DNA of 32,451 bases from Priapulus caudatus (lineage: Eukaryota > Priapulida > Priapulimorpha > Priapulimorphida > Priapulidae): contig NW_014577086.1 of assembly GCF_000485595.1 (NCBI RefSeq), positions 28,216-60,666 on the forward strand. Direction: 5' to 3'. The position numbers and the translations under genes were made by a program. The notes under the pieces were generated by a model that did no database searches, was not told where the DNA came from, and saw nothing but the letters and a program-made list of their open reading frames with translations. Of the stretch, positions 1-13,000 are shown piece by piece (position 1 is the first letter of the stretch; the number at the start of each line of letters is the position of its first letter).

Positions 1-800
1 ACTCCATGCCATGTTTCTCGTAGAAGGACAACTCGAATTACTTAATTGCCAAGCCCTCATCATGCTGAGGAGGACGAGACTCTTGCACCTCTTTAGGTTC
101 TTTGCTCAGCCTTTCCCCCTTCCACGGCCTCTCCCCTTGTCTTTTGGCGGCAGAGTTGTGTCCGTAGAAAATAATCTTGATGTTAATCTTGATTTAAGTT
201 GATAATGTTGATCTTAATTATCTTGATGTTAATCTTGACAGCACGGCAGAATGACTGATAATGTATAGAACGCGGCGCGGTATTATATGATCGTTGCCAG
301 CGCAGTCGGCGCGTGACTAGAGCGTGATTGGCGCGCAGTTGAGGCGCGGTGAGCGTTGCCTAGGCGCAGTGCAAGCGTCGTTCGAACGCAATGCGATCTG
401 AATGGTCGCAATAACGACGGAGTGGGCGCAGTGAAGCGTGATGCGGGCGTGGTGTTGAGCGTGGTGAAAGCTTGTTGAGCGCAATGAGATCGGGGTAAAG
501 ACGCACTTAGATCGTAGTATCGACGTAATTAGATCGTAGTATCGGCGCTGTGCCCGACTGGGGCCCAATTGGCCACGCTCTCAACCACGCTCACCACGCT
601 CGGGCAAATTTTTGGAGCGTGGGACGATCGTGATGAGCGTAGCCCTGGTGTGAATGGGCCCTTACTAACATGCTAAGAACAGCGGGGTTAGGAGAATCAT
701 TTTCAATAATTAGCTTGACCGATCTTGGATACGGTATCTATTATTATTATATGCTAATACTAATACCAGGAGTATATAATAATAAACCGCATAGTATACC

Positions 801-804
<4 letters not shown>

Positions 805-848
<44 letters not shown>

Positions 849-860
849 GTATATATATAC
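805..860. repeat. (AT)n microsatellite
   Basis: Almost pure alternating AT with a few CA steps, on intron sequence. Confidence 0.95.
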
Positions 861-907
861 ATAGTGCCCTGTACATGAAGTACACTGGTTGCAGAGCAAT
901 ATATATA

Positions 908-917
908 TACACACACA

Positions 918-957
<40 letters not shown>

Positions 958-958
958 C
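908..958. repeat. (CA)n/(ACGC)n microsatellite
   Basis: Short CA run followed by about eleven ACGC units. The same tetranucleotide recurs at 3931-3978 and in looser form near 4738-4858, 11490-11650 and 29370-29420. Confidence 0.95.
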
Positions 959-976
959 TATTTATATATCTATATC

Positions 977-1016
977 TACTACTTTTGCATTATATATATA
1001 TATTGCAAAAGTAGTA
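977..1016. repeat. 13-bp perfect hairpin with AT loop
   Basis: TACTACTTTTGCA (977-989) is the exact reverse complement of TGCAAAAGTAGTA (1004-1016), with a 14-base AT loop. It may be the remnant of a small inverted-repeat element. Confidence 0.85.
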
Positions 1017-1125
1017 AGTAAACATTGCGAAATATAGTAATAAAATGCACAGAAGATAGGTGAGAATAATGTGGATGTCTTTTAGTACATCGTATATTTT
1101 TTATATCTTGTTTTTAACCATACAG

Positions 1126-1263
1126 TGTGATCCTGGTCGCGGAATACATGCCTTATATGAAGCTCTGTACAAGGATCCAGTCAAGGTGGCTGTAATTGGT
1201 GACCCCTTATCTCCGGTTAGCGAAGCCACCGGTCAAGTGATCCATTTCTGGAATGTTATTATG
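1126..1263 (+). CDS. GABA-B-like receptor exon: ligand domain, lobe 1
   Basis: The acceptor is TTTTTAACCATACAG and the donor is GTGGGT; both borders are phase 0. The 46 codons start CDPGRGIHALYEALYKDP, which matches the CDPG...LY.DP segment of GB1 lobe 1. They run through GDPLSPVSEATG to FWNVIM. The GDPL stretch stands where human GB1 has GCSS, which carries GABA-contact Ser246. Confidence 0.93.
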
Positions 1264-3930
1264 GTGGGTTGACCACGTGCATCTCGTCAAACATTTTAGT
1301 ACTGTTAGAAAATGTACAACTCCCAAACCATGAAAATGAGACTATATCAGTGATGATCGTAAGACCACTTTTATTATTGTGCAGTTGCGCACTATTGCTG
1401 GATAGCAAGAAAGCGCCTCGAGGCAGAACGAGAGAGTTTGTACCATCTTGAACCGCTAGACTGCTCTCATATTTCTCTGCCACAGTGTGCCGCCGGTGCC
1501 GCCTCGCCAAATCTGTCAAACAAGAAGAAATATCCCTGGTTCTTTCGTACTATCGGTTCGCAAAATGCTCAGAATCCAACGTACGTTGAGATCATACAGA
1601 CCTACGGGTGGACTAGGGTGGCGTGCATTCACGAGTCGGTCGGACTTTTCTCTTCGGTGAGTTTGTAATGTCACATTTCATAGTTCTCTTCCCGAGTACA
1701 CAGAGCTCCCGGTCGCGTGCCATTGACTGGTAATTCTCAGTCATTATGCTGAAATAAACGCGTTACCCGTATATTTATGTATATGAGATGATCAATATAT
1801 AGACGTGAAACCTTGAATGCAGAGAGTATAGGATAGAACTGCAGGTTTCAACAATTTTTTTCAATATATGCACATTCTATGTTACAGGCAATGGAGGATG
1901 TGATACCGAAGCTGGAAGCAGCTAATATTACTATCATCACTAGTGAGATATTTACAGATAATCCCGTTCAGCAGATCGCAAACATCAAGGTAAAATAACC
2001 GTGGGGGCCCTACTGCGAATCAAAAATAATACAGCGATAGTTAAACAGCGAGGTAGATCGTGTAATTAGTGCGGCTGAATTTAATCGGTCAGCGTGCTTC
2101 TAAAATTACAACGATTATGTAATATGGAATATGGAATATGGATTATGGAATATGGAATATGGAATCGCCGGTGATCGTTATACTGGATACTGCCGAATTA
2201 TCGGAGAAAATGACGAACAAGAAGGACGGAGAGGAGTTTAGTAATCCCGGATTCTGACCCGAGCTTCGCGATTTTTTTTAGAGACATGACGGAAGAATTA
2301 TCATTGGGTTTTTCTACGAGGACATGGCCGTCAAGGTTTTCTGCGAGGTATGATCGTCATTGAGTTCCGCTAGCCGATTCCACATTCGATAGGAATACAA
2401 ATCCGGTGGGCTGTTGTGTGAGCACCACACTAACGTCATCTCGGATTCAATCCGGGGCAGTATGATTCTGAACACCACAGATATGCTAGCTCGGATTCAA
2501 TCCGGGCCGGCTGCAACGCGGGTACCATGGCTACATCAACCCGGATTACATTAATTCATAGCATTACATAGCGATTCATATAATCATCTGGATAGTATGC
2601 TCCTTTAAGAACGAAAGCCTTTGTAAACCTGCGAAGCCTATATGGTGATGGCATTTAGCTCCATCGATTGGCTGGCATGCATGGGGTTGCATTCCATGAA
2701 TGCAGCTCAGAAGCGGTGTGAACTAGGCTTTTCTGTTATCACCATGACCTCCTGCAGAACAGCCCTGCAATAGTTTGCTTCGTTTCACATTTCTTGCGAA
2801 ATAATAATGCAATGCTGAGATGACTTAGAGTAATTGTACATTAACGTCATTTTGAGATGTTGAGGTACCCATTTCACGTCTCCTATTCTCACAGTTGTAC
2901 TACATTAATGCAATTTATTTCCCACTAATACACTATCTCTAACCCACAAGGCCTACAAAGCGGGAATCTACGGAGCACACTACCAGTGGTTAATTACTGG
3001 ATTCTACAGCAAGAATTGGTGGCTGATAGACACACCACGACACGGATGCTTACCCGACCAGATCGCCGCGGCAGTCGTCGGAGTATTGACGTTTGCTCCA
3101 TCATGGAAGAATCCAACTCGAGTGGTCGGGATATCGGGCTTGACAACGACCGAGGTGTTTTCCGAGTACGAGCTACGTTCTCGTGGACGGCAACTCTTCG
3201 CTGGCCACCAGATCGGGCTATGCTATGATGCTGTGTGGATAGTTGCTCTGATGCTCAATCGATCGCAGCAGATCTTCGAAGAGAAAGGTGATTGCCGCAA
3301 ACTGAAACAAAGCTAGCATGCACGCTAGCAGACTATTGTTAGACGTGTACTCGTTCAGCATCGATGTATCCTTTACTGTGGGCCTATATATGCAGAGATG
3401 ATAATGTCAGTGATAACGAAACAAGCAGTACTCTAACAGCGTGCGCATTTGAAGATGCAAATTTGTGGTATACAGTCATTGAACTCAGAAAGAAAAACTA
3501 AATACTAGCACCTACAGCTATATACCGTAACAACAACTATTATAGCGACGGGCACGCAGGTGCACGTACCTGAAGCCAACGGCAATAAAGAACGTAATGT
3601 TATGATCAAGCCTAATCCCGCGTCATGATTGATTTTTCCTCTTTTAATCGTTAAGGATTTGGACGAGGATTAGAGGACTTTCACTACAGCGACAAGGAAA
3701 TGGCCCACGTCATGTTTGATGTTATGACGAAAGTTGAGGGCTGGGGAGTGCGTGGATACCTTAAATTTGACGAAAATCACGATATCCCTGAAACAGTCCA
3801 GATTCGGCAGGTTCAAGGTTAGATATCTGGCTGATCGTTGATTGATAACTGATTTGATTGATTTCATAGCATATCGTGGAATTAATATCATATAAAATCA
3901 CATCATATCACATCACATCACATCACATCA

Positions 3931-4028
<98 letters not shown>

Positions 4029-7000
4029 TACACATTCCATATAATCGCTTTATTTGTTCACGTAATAACAACGGTGCTGGACATATGCACATGAATGAAG
4101 CTGCAATAGAATGGTTCTGCATGTTTTATAATTTCCGCCTGTCGTCCTGTTTTATAGACGGGTTGTAATAACGAACCGTCTAATAGACAATGTCTATCAT
4201 GGGATGATATTTGTTACTTATAAAAAGGGGAACACATCTGTATATTTTTATTTCCATTGTATATATAATGTGTGTTGTCAGATGTTAATTCGTAGTGTTG
4301 CGCGTAATGATTATAGTTCCCGCACACGCCCGCAACAGAGTACTAGTATATTATATACTTAAGCCCAGCGCACACGTGAGTAATTTTACTCAAATAAAAT
4401 GACGCATAAGTCAAAAATTATCAAACACGTTTGATATTGAGTAAAATGACGCATGCGTCAAATTACTCAACGAAAATCCGCCGCACACGTGAGTAAAATG
4501 ACTCATGCGTCATTTTACTTGAGTAAAATTACTCACGTGTGCGCCGGGCTTTATCAGTGCTCATCGGGTTATTCTAGCTGACAGGAAATGGCGGACCGTG
4601 GGCTATTATTTGCCCCAGGTCGGTGAGACACCAGCCCGAATGAGGTGGTTGGAAGGTTCACCAATTATATGGCAAGGTAATAATACATACATTTCAATTC
4701 ATAAGCAACTCGAGGTATTTAGGAATGCGCGGAGAAAATATGCGTGCGTGCATGTACGCGTGCGTGCGTGCGCTTGTATAAATGGTGCATGCACGTGTAT
4801 CCATGCGCGCGTGCGTGCGTGTGCGCGCGTGTATTTGGGTGCGTCTGTACGTGCGTGAATCTGCTCATTATCCTCAAAATGGCTGCTTTTATCCTTTGCA
4901 GTTTATGTTGACTATATTGGCAAGCAGTACAGACAGTTACACCATCAATTATTTTAGAACTGCGAGGAGATTCAAACATTACTTACTTTTTGTTAAAATA
5001 CTTAAAATATATATTATTAGGTATAAAAGCTATTACCAAATCGTTAATAAATGACAACGTATGGATTTAGCGTATTTTGACATTTTTAAAGGAGGCGGTC
5101 CCCCAAAAGATTCCGTATTGCGTATTCTGATTGTACAGAAAGTAAATCCGCTCATTTACGGCGTCATGTGCGCTCTAGCAACGACTGGAATCCTTCTTGC
5201 CTTTCTCTTTCTGACGTGTAACGCCAAGTACAGGAAGCACAGGTATTAGCAGGCAGGCGTGTATGAAAGTGGTTAATTGTGGTAGCGTTAGAACGTTTGA
5301 AAGCTTCCAACACTTGCGTAGCAGTAAAAAACTACAGCGAAACTAGACGGCTTTGAAAAAATGATTAATTACTGACGTATTACTTAAATATTATGGCCTA
5401 CATAGTTGTGGCACTGACTCCACCGGCATAATTCCACGCCATACTTGTTAAAAATGAGATGATGATCCATTTTCATGCAGTGTTATGAAGGCATCGTCAC
5501 CAACTATGAATGGCATCATATTGTTTGGTTGCATTCTGTCGTATTCGGCTATCTATTTCGAGTTTACGCATGCCGACGACCACAAAGAGATGCTCTGTAA
5601 GGTAACGTAGCGTCAATACTTGATAAATTGTCCACATAACTGTTGGATTTATAGAAATATTATATAGACAAATGTGTTTTGCGGTAAGAATGCCGGGGAA
5701 AATTTCACGTATATGTGAAAATCTCTTTTTCATTCTTTGTAGTAATGTAAATTAGGTAAATACATGACAGATATTACAAAAGCTTATTGTCGGTTCCTTC
5801 AAAATATGATAAAATATAACTGCACTGCAACAAAGTTAGATTATGGCTACAGCTGGTAACTGGTGAATAATACCATTGAAGTAGAAACCAACAACAATTA
5901 TGTTCATTCACGCGGCTCACAGCGGTTTCATGCGCAATATCGTGTGACAATGCCGCGTATTATTGCGCGAAAACTGCTGTATATCGGACAGTTTATTGTA
6001 TAGCCAGTTCTATAACAAAGTATTGTATTTACAGCTGTCGATATGGACGTTGACGATAGGCTCGGGCATGGCACTTAGTTCACTCTTTCTAAAAGCATGG
6101 AGAATTTATTACGTTTTCACCAATGTGAATCTGCAGAAGCGGGTGAGAATACGTAATGCGGGAGTGGGAAGTAGGGATATATGTATTAGAAAGGGGAACA
6201 AAGACGTGAAGCAGCTTAAATATTTAATTCACCAAACATATAAATAATGATGGGAAATTGCTGAGCGATATGAGGCCCGGTGTGTTAGCACGCAATGCTT
6301 CCCACAACAAGCGTAGGCCTAACAAGCGTAACTAACCTAACGTCTTTTTCTAAAATTTGTCGATCTTACCAGCTCAGGGAAGTTAGCTCCCAGTTTCCAG
6401 TTCCTTATTCGAATAAGGAACTAGTAACTAGGCAAAGCAGTTACCAGTTCCCAGTTCCTTATTCGAATAAGGAACTAGTAACTAGGCAAAGCAGTTACCA
6501 GTTCCCAGTTCCTTATTTGAATAAGAAACTAGTAACTAGGCAAAACAGTTACCAGTTTCCAGTTCGAAATGCAACATTGAATAATTGAGAACTGGTAACT
6601 AGGCAAAATAGTTACTAGTTTCCTATTCGGCCAAATTAACCCTTTGGCACACATTTATTTAATCAGTTATCAGTTCGATACCCAGCTACTTATTCAGTTA
6701 CCAGTTCAAATTACCAGTTCGAATAAATGTGTGCCAAAGGGTTAATTTGGCCGAATGCATAACGCTGAAGGGGTCGTTGTCGTATCAGGTACTACAGATA
6801 TGTACCCGAGGTACGGTGTACACAAGTGTACCAGACCTGTATCTTCTCAGCATATATGTACCCTGTGTTTACATAAACGTACCTGCCCCTGAGATGTGTA
6901 ATATTATGGATCAACGCATGTTGTTTGTTGATATAATATTTATTGTTCTGAAGAGCCATCCTCAGACACAGCTCACACTTCCAAGCACATTAGCAGAGAG

Positions 7001-10000
7001 CGCGAGTCTCTCGTGGAATATCGTACGCTCTCGTGCACGTCATAACGTTACATCATTACATCCCCCTTTCGAACTGGAACGTTACATCCCCCTTTTTTAT
7101 AACAATAAACATGCGGACCTATGACAATTTATTTTTAACTTGCTGCGGTTTGTATCCATATAACTGACTGAGAACTAAAAACGTATAACATAATGTCATG
7201 ATTCTTGTGAAAATATCCTTGCACTGTGTGAATAATGTTCCACATTTTTACACAAAATTCGTCGCTACAAAAAGGTTCACAAATAAATGTTTTCCGCATA
7301 CCGGAATGTTCACAAATAAAACACTGTGAACTGGATTGTTCATCGCTTTGTACGTCTTTACCAGTTAACTAAACGAATAAAGATTCAATTATAATGCAAA
7401 ACATCAGACTTGAGATTATGCGCACCACAAATCATAGCTTAATATAAGACTATTGTATGCATATTCCGTGCACCATTTTTAGGCGTCTGAATAACGTTTC
7501 GGCGTTCTAATCTGCCGCCCTGAAAGTGTTCTATACGTGTCACTGTTAACTCTACCGCCAACAGCCATTCCTGTTTTTGTGGTCACAGGTCTTTTAGTCG
7601 TGTTGTGATGCGGCCGCGCCTGTGTAGTCTGCGGCACAACGACTGGGTTGTCCTCAAAGTGGACTTGCTTGCCTGCTTTGGGCGCACTACGTAATTGTTG
7701 TCTATTACGCCTAAGGATTCTTCCATTTGGTGTTTCCACCATACAAGACCGTGGTTCGTGGCATTTTTGAATTACCTTTGCAGGTGACCACAGTCCAGTT
7801 TGCGGATCCTGCACCGTGATAGTCTCTCCCGTCATAAGGGGAGGTAGACCTATGGCTCCAGCTTAGTCGTGATAGTGTTTTTGGGTACCCTGTCTTTCTT
7901 GGAGGCGTTCCTGTACCCTATCCCTATCGTACGACTGTTGATAGCTGGGCGACGTTCTGACCGGAAGGTTACTAACCACTTTTCGGTTGAACATGAGTTC
8001 TGCCGGGCTTGGCAACTAACTGTCAATAGGTTCACCGAATCATCCAATATGTTACATTAACAGGCCGTAAAGTAGACGGTAGTTTGCGCATAATGCTTGG
8101 ACCCCAAAGGAACTAAATCGTGCAAAATCTTGGCGCGAATAAATGGGTCAGCTATATATCTACCACCTAAACCCCTCTACCTTGAAGAAAATCACTACCA
8201 CCGGATCCAGCACACGCAGATTCAACGCGCACCACGTGTGTTCCTCAATAACCTTGAAGCCGAAGAATGGATATGGTCAAATCAGCTGGACCCGGTGGAA
8301 TCCGCAAGCTACTTGACCAACGTCAACACGGCAACCGTCGGCGTCAACAAAGCGCAAACCAAAATTAGTTACAACACAGAAGCCGCGAATTAAGGTCACT
8401 AAAACGACCTCCGGGCGTCGACGCGAGGACATTATCATGGCCTCACGTCGCGATAGTGACAGCCCGGCTCGAGCTGGCCGTTTGGAGCATTGGTTTTTTG
8501 CCGTTGTCGGCGTTTGGGCTAGTTTATGGTCGCCAAGACGCATTCGCAGAGAAGAAAATGGACGAGATTACTGGAAGCAAGTTAGGTAGGGAAAGTGGGC
8601 TGGTCGTAGGGATTTACCAATAGGCATACGACATAGCAGCTCTATGGTGAAAACCAGGGCCAAACAACATAAGGTGTTAACACAGTTGATGCGGCGTTGC
8701 GATAGAAAACAAGGCCTGATGTTCAACAGTGGGAAAAGTATAGTAGTGTACACGGATGCAACGTACCGTTTATGAAGTTCTTCGCGGATATGGTGGTAAC
8801 GACGCAGATGGCGCACATCCAAGAGTCGTCAACGAAGATCGACGATCATAAAAGCGATGCACCCTGGCCACACCCCGAAAACAAGTACTGGGATACCATA
8901 TGCAAGAGTCCTTGATGGAACTGGCACATATATTTCGCCGTTCATGTCATCACGTGTAAGCCCGAGAATGCTACAAGGCGAGATATATTGAGTTACCCGC
9001 AGTCTGGCTGTCACCTCCTAGCTACTAATCGCGTACGGCGAAAGCTGCAGTTGTTGACAGGTGTAGCAGAGTCAAACAGTTGATCTGCGACAACGTCAGC
9101 CGACAAAATGGCGGTAATCCAGATATGAAGCGATAATATTGACACGTGGCGTACTCACCCGCGTCCCTATGCTGAAAAGAAAACGAAGATTCCTGCGAGT
9201 GTTCGATGCACCCCTTCTTATGATATAGGGGCGCTTGGAGTGCGCGCGGCACTCATACCGGACAACCGTCCGATATGTACATTTGGCAGCGATATTAAGC
9301 CGTCGGGCGTAGATGACCTGGACGGCGTCGAAATGCACATGTCAGACAACCGAGCAACGTTATGCAAACATCGAGAACCGGGAGCTTGGCTTAGGCACTG
9401 TTTTGCGTGGAAAAGATTCCACATCGCCCTTCCTCTAATGGCCGCCACTCAAAATAAGAGTGTCGGACCAACAAGCCATTAGAGATGATTTCTCTGAAAA
9501 ACTTCGACGTCGCAGCCCTCCACGATTACAGGCGGAATGATCGATGCGCGAACGTTACAAGGGTACGATTTTAATCCCCGATAAACACGGTATCGATCCG
9601 GTGACCAGCACAATGGCTCCCTGGAAGATTGAGTCTCTCGAGACAACCCAATCAGAGATGAAGCGTACTACAAAATTGACCTCAGACTCAGGTATTCCAC
9701 GTGGCAGTTCTCGACGTCATAAGATTCAAGCAACTCCGAGAAAGAGTATGGGTACTTCTCAGACCTAAAGAGAACCGGCGGCAAATATCGGCCGCCGCTG
9801 TAATATCTCTATGGACGCCATGCCGCTAGCACCTAAATTATGCCCATTCTTTGCGCGCGTTGCAGACGTTATCATAGCCGGACTCTGGCCTCTCTAATGA
9901 TGAGAGCAGGGCGCGAAACTGACGGTGCTCGCCCAGACGTGTCAAATAACTTACTGCGCTATCGCTTCAGCCTAGTTGGCCCCCTGCTCAGATAGTATAT

Positions 10001-13000
10001 TGGTCCTTCCGAGATCGAAGCTGCGAGAAATGTGCCGAGAACGGACTGAGCTAACCTAAGAATTGGCGCCAAAGAGTGATGAGAGCGCCTGTAGAATACA
10101 CTCCTAATGCGCATAATTAGGCACACCGATTATCCCCTAGTATGCCAGATTACACACATCGCGTGGTCACACCAGGGCGTTACCCGGCGAGTCCACTTAA
10201 GGCAAAATCGTTGTTGTGATTCTGGATCGGAAATATTTAACCAGGGATATTCGACAGAAGGTTGGTGGCAGAGCGGGATGCTCAGGCGAGGGGGAACACA
10301 GAAAAAACAAGTCAAGAGTCAGACATCACAAAGCTGACCAGCAACCCCAGCTAACCGAAACCCTTTGCAAGCTGTCAATCCTAACCAATATATGAGTGTC
10401 CCCCATGGACACGCGCAGCAACTGAGCCGCCTCAAATAGTATTGTTGTTTCCTGATAAACACTTTGGGAGCATAACTTTACTGTTCCAATTATGAAGACG
10501 GTGAGGGCAGAGTAACAGCCATAGGTACTGTTGGAGGGTTAAACAAGATTTCACCAAAATTTCGTACCGAAGTAAAGCACACTCGATTACAATGGCAGAA
10601 TATTTAATACTACACCACATGTGTTACAACAGTTTCACACGCAAAAAAGAGTAGTAAGGAAAAATAACGATCATGTGTAATGCATGCACAATCCAGGTGG
10701 CAGTGTCAGCACAAACTAGTAAGAACAGATTCTGTCGACGAACCAAGAACCGGGACGAACCTGAGGGCGTATCATGTCCGAATAACGGATCGACCCACAA
10801 TTTGGAATCAGCTAGAATTTTAGCGCAGCTTTCTAGCAGGCATCTGTGTACCGCATGTGTAAACACTGGGTAACACTCATCCCAGATCAGGGTGATGCCG
10901 GCTTGAGCACTTAGTAGTCCCGCTTCCGCCGCCCCAGGTACCCGATCGAATGGACTTCATGTGAAACGAAACGTGCGCACAGTCAAGCAAATTCTTAAGA
11001 AAGCTAAGAGGAAAACAAGGACAGATCCTGATCTGCTCTCTCTGTGGGTGTTAGGAACAACANNNNNNNNNNNNNNNNNNNNNNNNNTCGAAATTCTGCC
11101 CGATTGAAAATCGCAATGAAAAAGCATGCTAACACACTTCTTTCCATTGCCTCCAACATAACATTTAGATACTCTAACATTCTAGCAAACTATAGTGCTA
11201 CACGCCAGATAATGATGACAATTTAATTCATGGAAATTATGATCCAGCTCCTAAAATCCATCCGTCTGGTAAATGACGAAAAGGACCACACCCTGACATA
11301 CACGCGATCATATACCACGGCGCTGCGTTTTAATTGAATAATTATCTCTTAGTCAAGAATCGCGTTTTTTCTTCTTTCAGCCAAACTGGCGGCCAGAGCC
11401 GATACGCAATTTTTGCATGGTATTAGATGGTGCCACGCGTGCAGCAAAAACTTCGTCTGCCCCTGCGATTCAGCCCTTACGTAGACGGGACGCACGTACG
11501 CACGCCGTACCTACTTATACAGGCAGCCAAGCACGCAAGCACATATTAGCTAGCGTGTAGTAGTCGAAGCACACAAATACGCAACACACGTGGTATATAC
11601 ATTATGAACGCACGCCAGTCACCACACCGACGCACGTACGTACGCACGCAGGCCGGCAGCATACATTTCTATGGGTGCATGTATGTCTTTGTATGTGGGT
11701 TGTGCGTCGCTGAGTGCCGTGCGTCGTGTCTTAAAACTGGTTCATTAGGAACAATTTTTGAGAAGATCAAAAAAATCCGTTCCCTCAACAAACTTATTTG
11801 TTAGCCTTGCCACAAGTCTGGCGTAACGATTAAGTCTTCTGTCAGCTAACACGCACAATCGACAGATCATATAGGAGCTATTCACTATTGACAACTAATT
11901 TGTTGTTATTACGTCGTTCAATGTTATGTATATAGGCGTGAACATTTATATTTTACAGAAATAAGAGGCCGCGTGTTATTTTCGCATGTATTATTATTAA
12001 AACCCCTTTAGTGTATCCGCTGCCCAGCTGGCAGGCTGCCGCTCCTTAATTGAAGCCGCTGACGATAATAAATACAACTTCATAATAAACTTATACAACA
12101 CAGTGTTTAGAAAGATTGCATAGAAGGTCTTGACACTTTTATGATATTTTCATTGAACTTGCAAAGAACAGCAGTCCTCAAGCCAGCTGAGGCATGTTCA
12201 TTGTATTTCCCTGTGTAAAATTATCGACTGCTTCGCTGGCAGCTATGGATTCTGTGCGCCACCTTGCCCATTCCGAGCGCGCCCCCGCACGGATATCCAT
12301 AGCTGCGCGTGCCATACTGTCGTAGGACGTTCCCGCGTCGCGTGGCGCCTTGCGCGAAGCTGCGCGCAAGATTGTTGGCCAGCGCTTCGGCCATCAACAC
12401 TCCTTTCGCGGCAACGTCCGTGTCTAGTATCCTGTCTTCATCTGGACGAGTGATAGTCTATGCTTTGTGCACAAGATATACATGACGGTTATGGTAAGCA
12501 CCGATATTCGACTCTGCGGCTGTGACGTGAAAACCGACCGGTGAGTGCTCGAGTGAGCATTCGACGAAGCGAGCCAGAGCATAGCAGCACTCGCACTGCA
12601 CTCAGTAAGGACCTTATGTCGTGCGCCGAGGACATTCTTTTTCTCCGCGCTTTCCCCCGCGGAGGACGTATTAGTTCCGCGTATTCCTGCCGTTACAAGG
12701 CGCATGCGCTGATCGTCACACCAGCCGACCGGTGCTGGCCAACCAGCGCGCAGCTCCGACGCGTGATCAAGACTGAGCGTAGCAGCCAACAGCAACCACG
12801 ACATGAGGTCACAGTAGGGTTGTCAGTGGGCGATACCACAATAGCAGAGTATGTGAGCGGCATACAGTGAGCGTTACGGTGGCAGAGAGCAAATAAGCGG
12901 TACCAGACACGGTCCATTGCAGTCTCGACAACTAAAAGTCGGCGCGTCTGGAAAAACCCAACCGGACTTACTCCCTCACACAGGATGGAGACGTGAACAA

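Larger units (their letters stand above)
1..1125. other. Upstream intron, no exon recognised
   Basis: No stretch resembles the missing N-terminal part of the receptor. 290-640 is richer in G+C and is made of loose 9-12 base words such as GAGCGTGGT and its complement ACCACGCTC; AGATCGTAGTATCG occurs twice near 509-545. 805-860 is an AT repeat and 908-958 an ACGC repeat. Short ORFs here are products of the simple repeats. Confidence 0.6.
6372..6896 (+). mobile_element. Left arm of fold-back element, outer part
   Basis: This segment is repeated in inverted orientation at 18655-19190. From outside inward both arms hold GTTAGCTCCC, about four 54-bp tandem units, a spacer, and a block near 6840-6896 (ACGTACCTGCCCCTGAGATG) that pairs with CATCTCAGGGGAGGTACGT at 18655-18673. 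The left arm stops at AGATG, where a Gypsy LTR starts, and resumes at 17754. Inference: a Foldback-type non-coding transposon or an old inverted duplication. Confidence 0.8.

Noticed and set aside
2440-2510. tRNA or tRNA-derived SINE suggested by GGATTCAATCC
   Set aside because: No A box, no cloverleaf and no poly-A or tail repeat; only a short repeated word.
3876-4122. ORFs of alternating Thr-His or Cys-Val residues
   Set aside because: Direct products of the CA and CGCA repeats.
4582-4585. CAG at 4582-4584 as acceptor for the linker exon
   Set aside because: It breaks frame and leads to a stop; the TAG at 4575-4577 keeps frame and the family alignment.
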